From: Anaerorudis cellulosivorans
Lineage (GTDB): Bacteria; Bacteroidota; Bacteroidia; Bacteroidales; Dysgonomonadaceae
DNA length: 64,000 nucleotides
Assembly: GCF_025943985.1 (NCBI RefSeq)
Contig: NZ_JAPCWE010000004.1
Span: 148,791 to 212,790, forward strand
Direction of reading: 5' to 3'
A program made the translations under genes and the position numbers. The notes under the pieces were generated by a model. The model ran no database searches, had not been told where the DNA came from, and worked only from the letters and a program-made list of their open reading frames with translations. How positions within the stretch are numbered: position 1 is the first letter of the stretch; every line of letters starts with the position of its first letter. This document shows, in pieces, positions 39,546 to 50,400 of this stretch.

Positions 39546-40979
39546 TCATTTTTTCGCAAACATGTTTTCATAATGAGGGATGGGATCGAAAATTCCTCCT
39601 CCATTTTTAAAAAATTCCTCATTTGTGTAATAGAATCCATTCCTTACATTAATCCATGAAGCATTGTTTTTTGGGAAATAACTTTTCATTCGATCCCAGT
39701 TCACATAGTTCTGATGTCCATTGCTTTCCAAAAGCCCCAAGTTCTCTAAGCCGGGAAACGATTTCAGTCTGGCAGCAATATTCTTGTTCCATTCCACTAA
39801 CACGGGATTAACCGTCAGGTCTGCGCAAAAACACGGAATATTTCTATCGGCGGCGGCTTTTGCTATTCTCATGGTCATGCTTAACGTTTTCGCTATGGGT
39901 TTTAATGCGACAGCCTTATATCCCATCTGAATGCGTTTTATCGTATCCTTATCGGTATGTGCGCTTTCGTCGGCAGTCAGGCGTACGGGGATATCGGAAA
40001 CATTGATTTCTTTTTCTTCTGGAAAAGGTTCTTCTACCATTACAATTTGATCATACGCCTTAATTTTTTTCGCATAATCTAAAAATCTCATGAATGTTTC
40101 TTTCGATTCATAACGACCGTTTGCATCAAAGTAATAGGGTAATTTGCCATTGGTGGTATAAGGGGTACGTACGTCTTTTAAAATGTGATGAATCTCATAA
40201 AGTCTTTTTTGATCTTTTTCGAGCATTTCTTTCTGGGTACCGGATTGACCGATTTTGATTTTCATGAAAAAGTATCCATTATCTGCCTCTTTTTTTATTT
40301 CAGCAGGGCTCACGTTGTAAGATATCAAAGGTATGGCCGCTATTTTTTCATGCCTTTCGGAGAAAGTAGATCTAAATTTCGGGGGTATTAACTGATCAAA
40401 ATCGGTGATCCCGTTTTCTTTAGCGTACAGTAGCCAGAGAGCATTATCTACGGATACAAGAGCGTTTAAGACAAAAGTTTTACGTAAGGCTGGATTGGAT
40501 GTTACGTATTTTGCATACTCGTATACCTCCGAAAAAAGCGGATCGATCAGGTCGATGGGAGACAGCAAAGTTTGATTTCGAAGGATCTGAAGTGCTCTTT
40601 CCGTTAAGATGTACATTAACGCATTTCCTCCGGATTCAGAATGTGTAGAAAAAACAGTTGAATCCGACCATAAGACGCTTTGCGTACCCAATCCTATGGA
40701 ATGACTGCCTGATTCGCTTTCAAGATAACTTATGGTTTGCCATAACTCCGACAAATAGCCTCCTTTAAATCCCATTGGATTTATTAGCGGCTCTCTTTCA
40801 AACTGAGAAGATGTCCTGATTAGTTTGATCTTTTTCGATGGCAGACCATTCCATTTTTGCGTATCTGGATTTACCTCATTGCTGGAAAATGGCGGGAGCG
40901 AGAAATCGGATAAATACAATCCTCCCATACCGAATAGGCTTTTTTTTAAAAAATCTCTGCGTGACTGGTGTTTCTTCAT
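39546..40979 (-). CDS. Tat-exported enolase-superfamily (mandelate racemase/MLE-type) enzyme
   Basis: 477 residues. A twin-arginine signal (QSRRDFLKKSLFGMGGLYLS) indicates export. The C-terminal barrel carries the superfamily residues: KIK at 240-242, metal ligands D285 (FDANG), E316/E317 (VEEPF) and D337/E338 (TADES), and K360 (VALKP). The layout fits members that abstract a proton alpha to a carboxylate (racemases, epimerases, sugar-acid dehydratases). A periplasmic enzyme of this class next to dehydrogenases suggests work on a sugar acid generated outside the cytoplasm. The N-terminal 200 residues are longer than usual. It is 2 bp past the broken FAD oxidoreductase gene. Confidence 0.78.
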   Translation of the reverse strand: MKKHQSRRDFLKKSLFGMGGLYLSDFSLPPFSSNEVNPDTQKWNGLPSKKIKLIRTSSQFEREPLINPMGFKGGYLSELWQTISYLESESGSHSIGLGTQSVLWSDSTVFSTHSESGGNALMYILTERALQILRNQTLLSPIDLIDPLFSEVYEYAKYVTSNPALRKTFVLNALVSVDNALWLLYAKENGITDFDQLIPPKFRSTFSERHEKIAAIPLISYNVSPAEIKKEADNGYFFMKIKIGQSGTQKEMLEKDQKRLYEIHHILKDVRTPYTTNGKLPYYFDANGRYESKETFMRFLDYAKKIKAYDQIVMVEEPFPEEKEINVSDIPVRLTADESAHTDKDTIKRIQMGYKAVALKPIAKTLSMTMRIAKAAADRNIPCFCADLTVNPVLVEWNKNIAARLKSFPGLENLGLLESNGHQNYVNWDRMKSYFPKNNASWINVRNGFYYTNEEFFKNGGGIFDPIPHYENMFAKK

Positions 40980-40981
40980 TT

Positions 40982-42709
40982 TTAATTCATTCTATCCACA
41001 GCATCTTTCATCATCAGCACTTGTCCTCCTTCCAATAACCGTTCTTTTAACTTTTCGTAGACTATATCCTGCACGGCTATCCCTTCCTCTATGGATAAAC
41101 AGGCGGCTACTGCCGCAGATTGCCCCAAAATCATAAACACAGGCTCCATTCTAATAGAGCCAAAAGCAATATGGGTTGAACTCACACAAACGGGCACCAA
41201 CAGGTTACTGCATTCTCCTTTTTTTGGAATGATAGAACGGTAGCTGATGGGGTAGGGAGAGAAACCACGAGCTTCTACATTACCTTCATTTTGAACATAT
41301 CCATTAACATCCACGTAACGTTGGACATGATGCGAATCCATTCCGTAAGCAGCCATACCTATAGGATCTTCTGCTATTTTATGTCCTTCACAATTTTTCT
41401 GGGTCATTACATAATCACTTTTCATACGCCTGGCCTCACGAATGTAAAGTTGCTCCTGCTAACCATCATCATGTTCATACTCATCTTTACAGGTACCCCA
41501 TCGCGAAACAACGTCCCTTACCTTTTTAGGAATCCGGGGATGATAAGCCAAAGTCCACATTAAACCCTGTTGATAATTCCGATGGCGCTCTATAATTTTT
41601 TCCCGTTCTTCATAACTTCCCTCAGGATAATCGTAATTTTGTCCTATAAAATCGGTAGAAACCCCCTTTTGATTATTCGTATCTGTTTTTCTGTTAGGCA
41701 TGGGAGTATTAATCCAAGGCACCAAAGGATCTCCATAAGAATACATTTCTTCTATTGGACCTTCCGCAGCTTCATAATTTCGAAAAAGTAATTCATATTC
41801 CAACTCATTATAATTATCCGGTTTTTTGAAAGGAATTCGATTTTCGGGATGATCAGTTAAAGTCATACGGAAACAATAAGCTTGAATACCTTTATCGCCA
41901 TGTCCTTCTATTCCGGGTTTCTCTTTTTTTATAAATGGAAGTAATCCACTCGAAGGATCACCTTTTACAATATAAGGATCAACGCCGTCAATAAAATTAT
42001 GGTGATAAGCATTTATAGAAATTGTACCACGCAAGGTTCTCCCGAATTTACCGAGTTGTACTCCATTCAATGTTTCACCATATTCCTTATTGGACTCACG
42101 GCCAACCGAATAACTTACCCCTGCAGCAGCCATCAGATCTCCTTCATACGTAGCATCAATAAACATCTTTCCTTTATACGTTTCACCATTTTCCATCGTG
42201 ATGGAAACTATTTGCTCCGCTCTTTTCTTTACACCGTTCTGCCGGTTTAATCGCCGGTGATATACCACCTCTACCTTTTCTTTTGCCAACATCTCTTGAA
42301 AGACTTTCAATGCTGCAGATGGTTCGAAAGTCCACATGGCATCCTCCCCTTCAATATTTCTGTTTTGAAAGTATTCGTCCGGATTTTGCCATTTCCAGTT
42401 TTCCGGTTTTTCGTAATATTTTTTGATGTTTTGATAAAATTCACGAGAAATACCTCCGATGACTTGTTTATTGCCTATATCGGTAGCACCTAAACCTCCT
42501 GTTGTCAGCCCTCCGATTCGGGAAGAAGGTTCTATCAAAACAACCGTTTTCCCCATCCTTGAACTTTGGATGGCTGCTGAGATTCCGGCAGATGTTCCTC
42601 CATAAATTACAATATCGTATTCTTTATCCTTGCCTTGAACACGAAAAAAAGTAATCATTGAAAGAATGGAAATAAAGGAAATAGTTAAAATGTTTTTTAC
42701 TGAAGACAT
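40982..42709 (-). pseudogene. FAD-dependent oxidoreductase (PF12831 type) interrupted by an in-frame amber codon
   Basis: The reading frame is continuous for 575 codons apart from one TAG at 41461-41459 (codon 417). Upstream: signal-like N-terminus, then the FAD-binding [29 protein letters not shown] and [16 protein letters not shown] motifs. Downstream: [30 protein letters not shown], and the C-terminal [38 protein letters not shown]. Homologues have a Trp in the GGWxxQLYxREARRM context exactly where the stop lies, so a single TGG to TAG change explains it. A restart at the ATG 41425 would give only a 147-residue fragment without the FAD site. It sits in an operon with exported dehydrogenase and enolase-type genes. 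Confidence 0.8.
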
Positions 42710-42850
42710 ATGTAAAGTTTAGTTAGGCACTCCTAATAAATTCAGTATCAATTTATTTTTAGACATAAAGTTTATAAAACTTTTGTGGAAAAAAATAATC
42801 GAAAAATAAACCAAAAAACTCTTCTTTGATTTTTTCCATCATTTTCTTCA

Positions 42851-43241
<391 letters not shown>

Positions 43242-43359
43242 GTCATATTATAATTTGCAACTTTTTTCCCGGAAAAATACTCAATTCGGCAGATATAAAC
43301 AAATATTCTTGGCGCTATTTTGTTGATATTTAATCGGATAGGATGAATTTAAGAAGCGA

Positions 43360-44505
43360 CTATTTTGTGGGACGTTCAATGATAAATTTACAAAAATCGT
43401 GATACAGTTTTTTGTCTTCTTCGTTTACCGATTTCGACAAATTATATAAAGCTGTGCCTCCTTGATAGTAAGCAAGTCTTTTGCTGCTCCAAATGCCGTG
43501 TTTTTTAAATGCATCCATGTAATCTCTGAGTCTGTATCCCCAATTCTTTGATGAGACAAGGGCTCTTTCATCGCATTCCATTTCCATGTCCATATCGTAA
43601 TCAAGGGCAAGCCGACAGGCTTCATCCAATCTCGAGGTGGGCACACTTTCATTAAAGAAGTAATTCGGCTGAAGATACGCATAATTAAAACCTAACGTTT
43701 TCCATTCCAAATAACCATCCGATTTGAAATAGGGTATCCAATTAAATGTATACTTCAAATCGTTTAGGTAAGTTCCGATTTTTTTGATAATCGAGCGGGT
43801 ATTTGTGGCTTCTTCTGCAATCCAGTAAAATCCGGCCAGATCCAAGTTTTTGTACTTCATCTCATTAAATTTTATTCGGACGTAATCTATATACCATTGG
43901 CATGCTTTGATTCTATCGTCATCCGACGAAAAATCCAAAAGGATTCCATTTTCCACTGAGCCCCAATCTTTTTGATTTTTTATCGGTTCGGGTAAACCTA
44001 TGATGATTTTTCTTTTATTTGGAGGATTGCCTATACGTTCGATTGCAGATCCAATGGCTTTATCGAGGGCTCCTATTGTATATTTAGATTGGAAAAAATA
44101 ATCAACAAGATATTTCCAATCTAGCTGATTTGCAGGTGTTGAGGTATATCCTGTTGCAAATGATTTTCCGTTTCCGTTATGGATTTCAAGAAACAGAAAG
44201 CTGTCGAAAAGCCAATGTTCCTTTTCATTTTCATCGACGTACGTCACATAAGGTGAAATATGATTAATATCCCATGAATACGATCGATGAGCACCTCCAG
44301 TATATAAAAGGACCATGTCGTTGTAATTTAGTAATCCTTTTCTTTCCTTTTCCCATTGAAAAATAGAATCATTTTCTCTGGTTTGATGGTTTTCATTTTC
44401 ATTCTTTGTAGTAATTTCATTTGGCTTACAACATATTGAGAAAAATATAATTGTTGTAATAAAAAATGCCATTGTAATTTTATCTTTTTCCATTTGTATT
44501 TTCAT
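43360..44505 (-). CDS. DUF4855 family lipoprotein
   Basis: 381 residues; an internal ATG at 44493 is an equally good start. Lipoprotein signal ending FFSICC at the cysteine. The mature domain matches DUF4855 proteins of Bacteroidetes glycan loci, with a probable TIM-barrel fold: MVLLYTGGAHRSYSWDINHI, RKIIIGLPEPIKNQKDWG, LDLAGFYWIAEEATNTR and MEMECDERALVSSKNWGYRL. The barrel carries acidic residues at strand ends (YWIAEEA, MECDE) that could be catalytic, but no activity is established. It is the fourth gene after susC; a strong hairpin lies just upstream of its start. Confidence 0.75.
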   Translation of the reverse strand: MKIQMEKDKITMAFFITTIIFFSICCKPNEITTKNENENHQTRENDSIFQWEKERKGLLNYNDMVLLYTGGAHRSYSWDINHISPYVTYVDENEKEHWLFDSFLFLEIHNGNGKSFATGYTSTPANQLDWKYLVDYFFQSKYTIGALDKAIGSAIERIGNPPNKRKIIIGLPEPIKNQKDWGSVENGILLDFSSDDDRIKACQWYIDYVRIKFNEMKYKNLDLAGFYWIAEEATNTRSIIKKIGTYLNDLKYTFNWIPYFKSDGYLEWKTLGFNYAYLQPNYFFNESVPTSRLDEACRLALDYDMDMEMECDERALVSSKNWGYRLRDYMDAFKKHGIWSSKRLAYYQGGTALYNLSKSVNEEDKKLYHDFCKFIIERPTK

Positions 44506-44510
44506 TTATA

Positions 44511-44541
44511 ACTACTCATCGCAGATTTTCTGCGATGAGTA
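44511..44541 (-). promoter_or_regulatory. Perfect intergenic stem-loop in the SusC/SusD-type operon
   Basis: 14-bp perfect stem, CTACTCATCGCAGA with TCTGCGATGAGTAG, and a 3-nt loop. It lies 30 bp past the stop of the discoidin-like lipoprotein gene and 6 bp before the DUF4855 gene. No T run follows (TTATAAATG), so it is more likely an mRNA-stabilising or processing element, or a weak attenuator, than a terminator. Confidence 0.65.
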
Positions 44542-44570
44542 GATTGTAATATTAACTATATTCAATGATT

Positions 44571-45437
44571 TTATATATTCCATGCCCAAATGGTTATTTC
44601 ACATAAAGAAATATCCGTGGTCCCTTTCCATGATTGAATGCAATTAACACGAATATATCTTGTTCTCGGGCTATTTTCTTTTGGGAATTCAAGCGTATCC
44701 CCATTAGGGAAATCGGATAATGTTGAATTTGAATTATCTAATGTTCCCAACAATGTCCAATCATTCCAATTTCCATCAACTGGAGGTTCACCATCTTTTA
44801 GATATCCCCATAATTCATATATTTTGGGACAAACATTAGTGTATGCCCAATATAAATGTGCTGTAAATTGTTTGATATAGTAGTGATCTCCAAGATCGAC
44901 GGTAAAACATTTACCTGTAAGATAATTCCTATAACCTATTGTAGAATATGCATTTGGTTGAGTCATTACTTCATTATTCCATAAATACTCAATTTCACCT
45001 TCTTTTTTAGGAGAATCATTATTTAATCGATATTCTCTAAAAGCCGATTTATCGATGAGAATATATTCAGGTATCGTAGCTGTTAATGTATACGTTAAGT
45101 CTTCGTATAAATCATTAATAATTATTTGATATGGTTCCGTTAAATCCAATGTAAGAATAGTATCTGTTGGACTTATTAATTTAGCTCTTTTAGAGATGCT
45201 TAAATGCACATTAACAGCTGAAAGACTTTTCAAATGTTTCAAACTAAGTTTAATTGTTCTGTCTTTATTATTAATGGTAGCATAGGCAATTTCATTGCCA
45301 TCTTGTGCCATAACTGTTTTTATGGGATTTAAAACTGGATTGACTGGAAGAGATTCATCTAATCCTTCTTCTTCTTCACAAGATATAAAGAATATCCCCA
45401 TAAAAAGACTCAATATGATTATTGATATTTTTTTCAT
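44571..45437 (-). CDS. surface lipoprotein with discoidin-like carbohydrate-binding domain (SusE-position)
   Basis: 288 residues. Signal peptide MKKISIIILSLFMGIFFISC followed by EEEEG, a strong surface-export signal in Bacteroidetes. Residues 30-135 form an Ig-like beta domain (ATINNKDRTIKLSLKHLKSL), and residues 140-288 a discoidin/F5-8 type C fold (GYRNYLTGKCFTVDLGDHYY; LYWAYTNVCPKIYELWGYLK; RYIRVNCIQSWKGTTDISLC). Proteins in this position next to SusD bind glycan at the cell surface and assist capture. Ligand unknown. It follows susD by 19 bp. Confidence 0.8.
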   Translation of the reverse strand: MKKISIIILSLFMGIFFISCEEEEGLDESLPVNPVLNPIKTVMAQDGNEIAYATINNKDRTIKLSLKHLKSLSAVNVHLSISKRAKLISPTDTILTLDLTEPYQIIINDLYEDLTYTLTATIPEYILIDKSAFREYRLNNDSPKKEGEIEYLWNNEVMTQPNAYSTIGYRNYLTGKCFTVDLGDHYYIKQFTAHLYWAYTNVCPKIYELWGYLKDGEPPVDGNWNDWTLLGTLDNSNSTLSDFPNGDTLEFPKENSPRTRYIRVNCIQSWKGTTDISLCEITIWAWNI

Positions 45438-45456
45438 ATTAATTTACTTTATTTTA

Positions 45457-47433
45457 TTACCACCATGGATTTTGTACTAAATTTTCGCTCTTATCGATTT
45501 CCGTTTGAGGTATAGGTGATATGTAAAAAGCTTTGTTGAAAACTCTTGTTTCAACAGGTACAACATTATAAAATCCCGTAAATGAAAAATTATTCGTTTG
45601 TGGATCCCCTGCATTAACGTCCATACCCCATATTCGTCCTCCATCTCCATATTTCCTATAGTCTTCTGATCCGCCTTCATCTGGTATATGAGCTAACCAC
45701 CGACGTCTGGTAGTGAAATATCGATCGCCTTCCAGACACAATTCAATTTGTCTTTCCCGTAGAATAAACTCTCTTTGAAGATCTTTATTTCCTTTTATTT
45801 GTGGTGAAGCTAGGAAAGCACTCGGAACACCTGCTCTTTCACGAATCATATCCCAATATTTACGAATATCAGGATTGCTTGGATCATATTCGTTTAAGGC
45901 TTCAATATAATTTAATAATATTTCAGCATAACGAATATATACTTTAGTATATTGTTGAGGATATATTCGATCATACAAATTAGCCATCTGATCAACTCTT
46001 TTATGTGCTAAATATCCCGTCCGGGAGTAGAATGTATATGAGCCTGATTGCCTGGACACACCTCCATAATATAATTCTGCTCTAGCGTATCCATCTTTTT
46101 GTCCGGGAGAATTATAGAAATTTCTTTTGTTAATATCATCAGGAATTTCGGGGATAATCCGTTTGTTATATAATATAGAGACATAAAAACGTGGTTCTCT
46201 GTTTGCGTACATATTCCATTCTCCAGCCCAATGTCCCCATGCATCTCCTCTTCTGATATCTCCAATCATTTGCTTTCGTCCCTCTTCCGTATTTATAGCT
46301 CTATTATTGGGGTTCCAATGTTTCCCAGGTGTTTGAGCAAATCCGGTTGCAACATAACCTGATTCGGGATCTTCAATAGGTTTGCCATTTTCCATGAGAA
46401 ATGCATCTACAAGACGTTGTGTAGGACCAACTCCGCCTAAATTTTTCGGTCCAGGCGAACAATGTATCATCCATGCTGTAGCATTACCAGTTCCATTTGT
46501 TGAACCAAAAATAATTTCACTATTCCAAATCAAGTGGACATCCATGCACGATATATATGGATTAAATTCTCCTCCTTGTTCATTATTTTTGTATAAACGA
46601 AGAATTGCCTCAGGATGTTGTTCAGCAATATCTATAACCGCCTTACTTGCTTGTGCTGCTTTTCTCCATTTGTTTTCATCATAAGTTATATTTGCCAAAG
46701 GTGTACCATCAGGGTTTTTAAAATTGGCGTATTCTTTATTACCATTCCATTGAGGGCTTGCGGCATATGTCAAGACTTGAGATTTAGTTGCTTTACATGC
46801 GATTTTGGTAGGTTTACCCATCCAACTTGTATTATCCCAATAATGAAGTGGGAGGTCTTGCTCTGCCTCATCCATCAACTTGCAAATATAGTCCACACAG
46901 TCATCAAAAGGAGATCTCATAAATTCCGTCCATGGGGCATCATTAGCTAACTGTTCTTTAATTAGAATTACAGGCCCATACTGTCGAAGTAACATCCAAT
47001 AATAATATCCTCTAAGAAATTTGGCTTCAGCTTTATATTGTTTTTTTAAATCGTTACTCAATTCAGGACAGCGATCTACATTATTCTCAAAGACAAATGA
47101 CGAACGGATAGCTCTATAATAGAGAGGATATTTGGTATTAGTATATAAATCGCTAGAAGGCGTCCAATTTCCTAAATTTAAAGGATAGGTGTTATAAACA
47201 GCCCATGACAAGTCACATTCATCTGCACAGCCTACCCATGGAGTTTCTCTTTCCAGCCGATCATTGATGGGTAAAGCAGCATAAACATTAGCAAGATAGC
47301 GCTCAACTTCTGTTCGAGAACTCCATACCATTTCATCTGTTTTCATATCATCAGGTTGTTTATCTAAAAAATCAGAGCAACCTATAAATATTCCTATAAG
47401 GATAAAACATAAATAAAATAAATATTTTTTCAT
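45457..47433 (-). CDS. SusD/RagB-family outer-membrane nutrient-binding lipoprotein
   Basis: 658 residues, towards the long end of the family. Lipoprotein signal with Cys19 (LIGIFIGCSDFLDKQPDD). SusD-type N-terminal motifs (SSRTEVERYLANVYAALPIN), TPR-like helices (YKAEAKFLRGYYYWMLLRQY) and the C-terminal signature RYAEILLNYIEALNEYDPSN with RERQIELCLEGDRYF. It caps the SusC channel as the lid of the 'pedal-bin' complex and binds the oligosaccharide or other substrate. It lies 12 bp downstream of susC. Confidence 0.95.
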   Translation of the reverse strand: MKKYLFYLCFILIGIFIGCSDFLDKQPDDMKTDEMVWSSRTEVERYLANVYAALPINDRLERETPWVGCADECDLSWAVYNTYPLNLGNWTPSSDLYTNTKYPLYYRAIRSSFVFENNVDRCPELSNDLKKQYKAEAKFLRGYYYWMLLRQYGPVILIKEQLANDAPWTEFMRSPFDDCVDYICKLMDEAEQDLPLHYWDNTSWMGKPTKIACKATKSQVLTYAASPQWNGNKEYANFKNPDGTPLANITYDENKWRKAAQASKAVIDIAEQHPEAILRLYKNNEQGGEFNPYISCMDVHLIWNSEIIFGSTNGTGNATAWMIHCSPGPKNLGGVGPTQRLVDAFLMENGKPIEDPESGYVATGFAQTPGKHWNPNNRAINTEEGRKQMIGDIRRGDAWGHWAGEWNMYANREPRFYVSILYNKRIIPEIPDDINKRNFYNSPGQKDGYARAELYYGGVSRQSGSYTFYSRTGYLAHKRVDQMANLYDRIYPQQYTKVYIRYAEILLNYIEALNEYDPSNPDIRKYWDMIRERAGVPSAFLASPQIKGNKDLQREFILRERQIELCLEGDRYFTTRRRWLAHIPDEGGSEDYRKYGDGGRIWGMDVNAGDPQTNNFSFTGFYNVVPVETRVFNKAFYISPIPQTEIDKSENLVQNPWW

Positions 47434-47445
47434 TTTTTCTATTTA

Positions 47446-50400
47446 TTAAAAAGTAGTTCTTATTCCAAAATTAAATTTACGAGGCAATGGATATCTGTTG
47501 CCATTGGATGTTCCGGTTTCAGGATCCCACATGTCCCATTTAGAAAATAAAGCTACATTATTCCCTAATACATATACGCGAAGACCATCTATTCCTAAAT
47601 GAGATAATATTTTTTTATCAAAACTGTAACCTAATTCAAGATCAGTTAAACGTAGGAAATTTCCATTATAAATATTTCTTGTAGAAGGTTGCCAATCGTT
47701 TGTATTCCGACCATCGGATAAACGAGGATAAAACGCATTTGGATTCGGATTTTCAGGGGTCCATCGATCTAATGCTTTTTCAAATAAATTGCCTTTTCCC
47801 ACCCCTTCTGCAAATGGTATAAATGTTGATCCCCCTAAAGGATACGTCACGTTGGCTTGTCCACGGAAGAAAATACCCAAATCAAATCCTTTCCATAGAA
47901 ATTGTGCGCCAAAACCGTATATAATTTCCGGAACACTTGAATAGCCAATAGCTACTTCATCATCCATATCAATTATATTATCGTTATTCACGTCTTTATA
48001 TTTCACATCACCTGGTCTTACTAAGCCAAATTTTTGTTCCGGGCTGTTATCAATTTCTTCCTGATCTTTAAAAAGTCCCAGCGCTATTAACCCGAACTGT
48101 TGACCATACCGATGGCCTGTTCTCATTCTATAGGCATATTCTCTTTTAGGTTCATCCATTTCAAGGATTTTATTTCTGGTATAAGAGAAATTGCCATATA
48201 ATTTATATCTTATTTTATCAATACTATTGTTGAATTCAAGTGTCGCTTCTACTCCTTGGTTTGTCATAACACCCATATTAGCGAATGGTGCTTCATTTAA
48301 TCCTGATACAGCAGGTAAAGATCGGCGCTGTATTAAAATATCGGATCTTTTCTCATGAAAATAATCAACGTCGAATGAAATCATATTATTCAATATTTTC
48401 ATTTCTAAGCCAATATCTTTTTTTAATCCTTTTTCCCAAGTCAAATTTGAAACACCTATTTGATCTTCTCCAATACCACTTATAAATGATGGGGTTAAAC
48501 CAAAAGCATAGCCACCTATACCACTTCCCCAAGTAGAGAGATAAGCATATCTCATGTTAGAAGGAAGAGCATCTGATCCAACTAAACCGATTGAACCCCT
48601 TAGCTTAAATACATCAATTATATTCAAGTTCCAAAAAGGTTCATTGGAAATTAGATAGCCAAAAGCGCCGGCAGGGAAAAATCCAAATCTATGATCTTTC
48701 GGAAAATTTTCGGATCCATTATATCCCAAATTAAATTCTCCAAAATACTTCTCTTTATATGAATACGTTGTTCTAAATGCAATGCCTTGTTTTCTGTATG
48801 GAAGAGCAAGAATAGAGGAACCCGCAGACCCGTTAATATAATCTCTTTGGTAATACATTAACATGGCTCCTACTCGATGAGTTTCGTTAAATAATTGGTT
48901 ATAATTCAACTGAATCTTCGCTTCAACTGCTCTATTACTACCTGAAGATGTGCCATATCCTAAAAATTCTTGTCCTTTACTAATTTCTTTTGTTATTAAA
49001 TAACCTGTTTCATCATCTACCCCTTCCACAGAATACAAAGACTCCTGCTTATGACGTTGTTGTATTGTTTTATTATTGGTATCAAAAGAGAAAAAACCTT
49101 TTATGTCCAATCCATTTAGTAAAAATGACAAGTCTTGATTCAAAATTATTTGACTCATTATTTGCGATGAGAAACGCGTGTTGTATCCTGAACCAAATAA
49201 ACGTTCGGCCGGGTTCATTTCCCCTATTTGACTTGGAGCGCCCCATCCCCATTTTTTAACAGATCCATCCGAATTATATTCAATGGGAAGTCTAACAGGG
49301 CAAGATAGAGGAGTAGACAAATAACACCAATAGAATAATTCTTCTACCGGACTGTTAAAATAGGTGGAATATAACGTTCTATTACCAACACCGGGTTCAT
49401 GTATGTCCGTTAAATTTGCTCCTATTTCTAAATTTAGAATTGTTGATTTTGTTAAAGTAACATCAATATTCGAACGAAAATTATATCTTTTTAGATTTAT
49501 ATTCGACGCGTAATCATTGTATTTGTAATTTTTTAGATTTCCATTATCTTCGAAATAGCCTCCATTGATAAAATAACGCGCTCTTTCGCCACCCCCTCGA
49601 ATATTAATTGTTGCATTCATATTGTTTGACCATTTTCTAAAAATTTGGTCAAACCAATCTACATTTGGATATAAAAACCGATTTGCATTTTTTTCAAGTT
49701 TTTCGATATAATCTTGTGAATAATTTTCTTTTCCAAAAGCTTCATTATATAATCGCGCATAATTTGCACCATCCAAAAATTCAGGCATATTCGGTAAATC
49801 TGAGGCTCCATATTCTAACTTAACTTCAATAACTGGTTTTTGGGCCTTACCTTTTTTGGTTGTTACTAAAACAACTCCATTTGCGGCTCTAACTCCATAA
49901 ACTGCTGTAGCGGAAGCATCCTTCAGTAATGAAATGGATTCTATTTCTTCAATAGATAAATCCGACATGCTTCTTTCTACCCCATCTACTAGAATTAACG
50001 GTTTTTGGTCTCCTAATGTGGAAATACCTCTAATCCAGAAAGAGGCTTCATCATAACCAGGTTCACCTGATCGTTGAACTATAGTGGCGCCAGCAACACG
50101 CCCAGAAAGAGAGGAAACTAAAGATCTTTGTGGAATTCTCAATTCATCCACTGGAACTGAAGAAATTGCTCCAATAACACTGACTTTTCTTTGGGTTCCC
50201 ATACCTACAACAACAGCTTCCTCCAGTAGGGTTGTTTCCTCTTCCATTATAACGTCTATTGCCGGCTTATCTCCCACTTTAATTTTTTGTTCTTTAAATC
50301 CAATAAACGAAAATACTAAAATGTCACCCTTTTCTGCTTCGATAACATAATAACCATCAGCATCGGAAACAACCCCTTTTGTTGTCCCCTCAATCATTAC

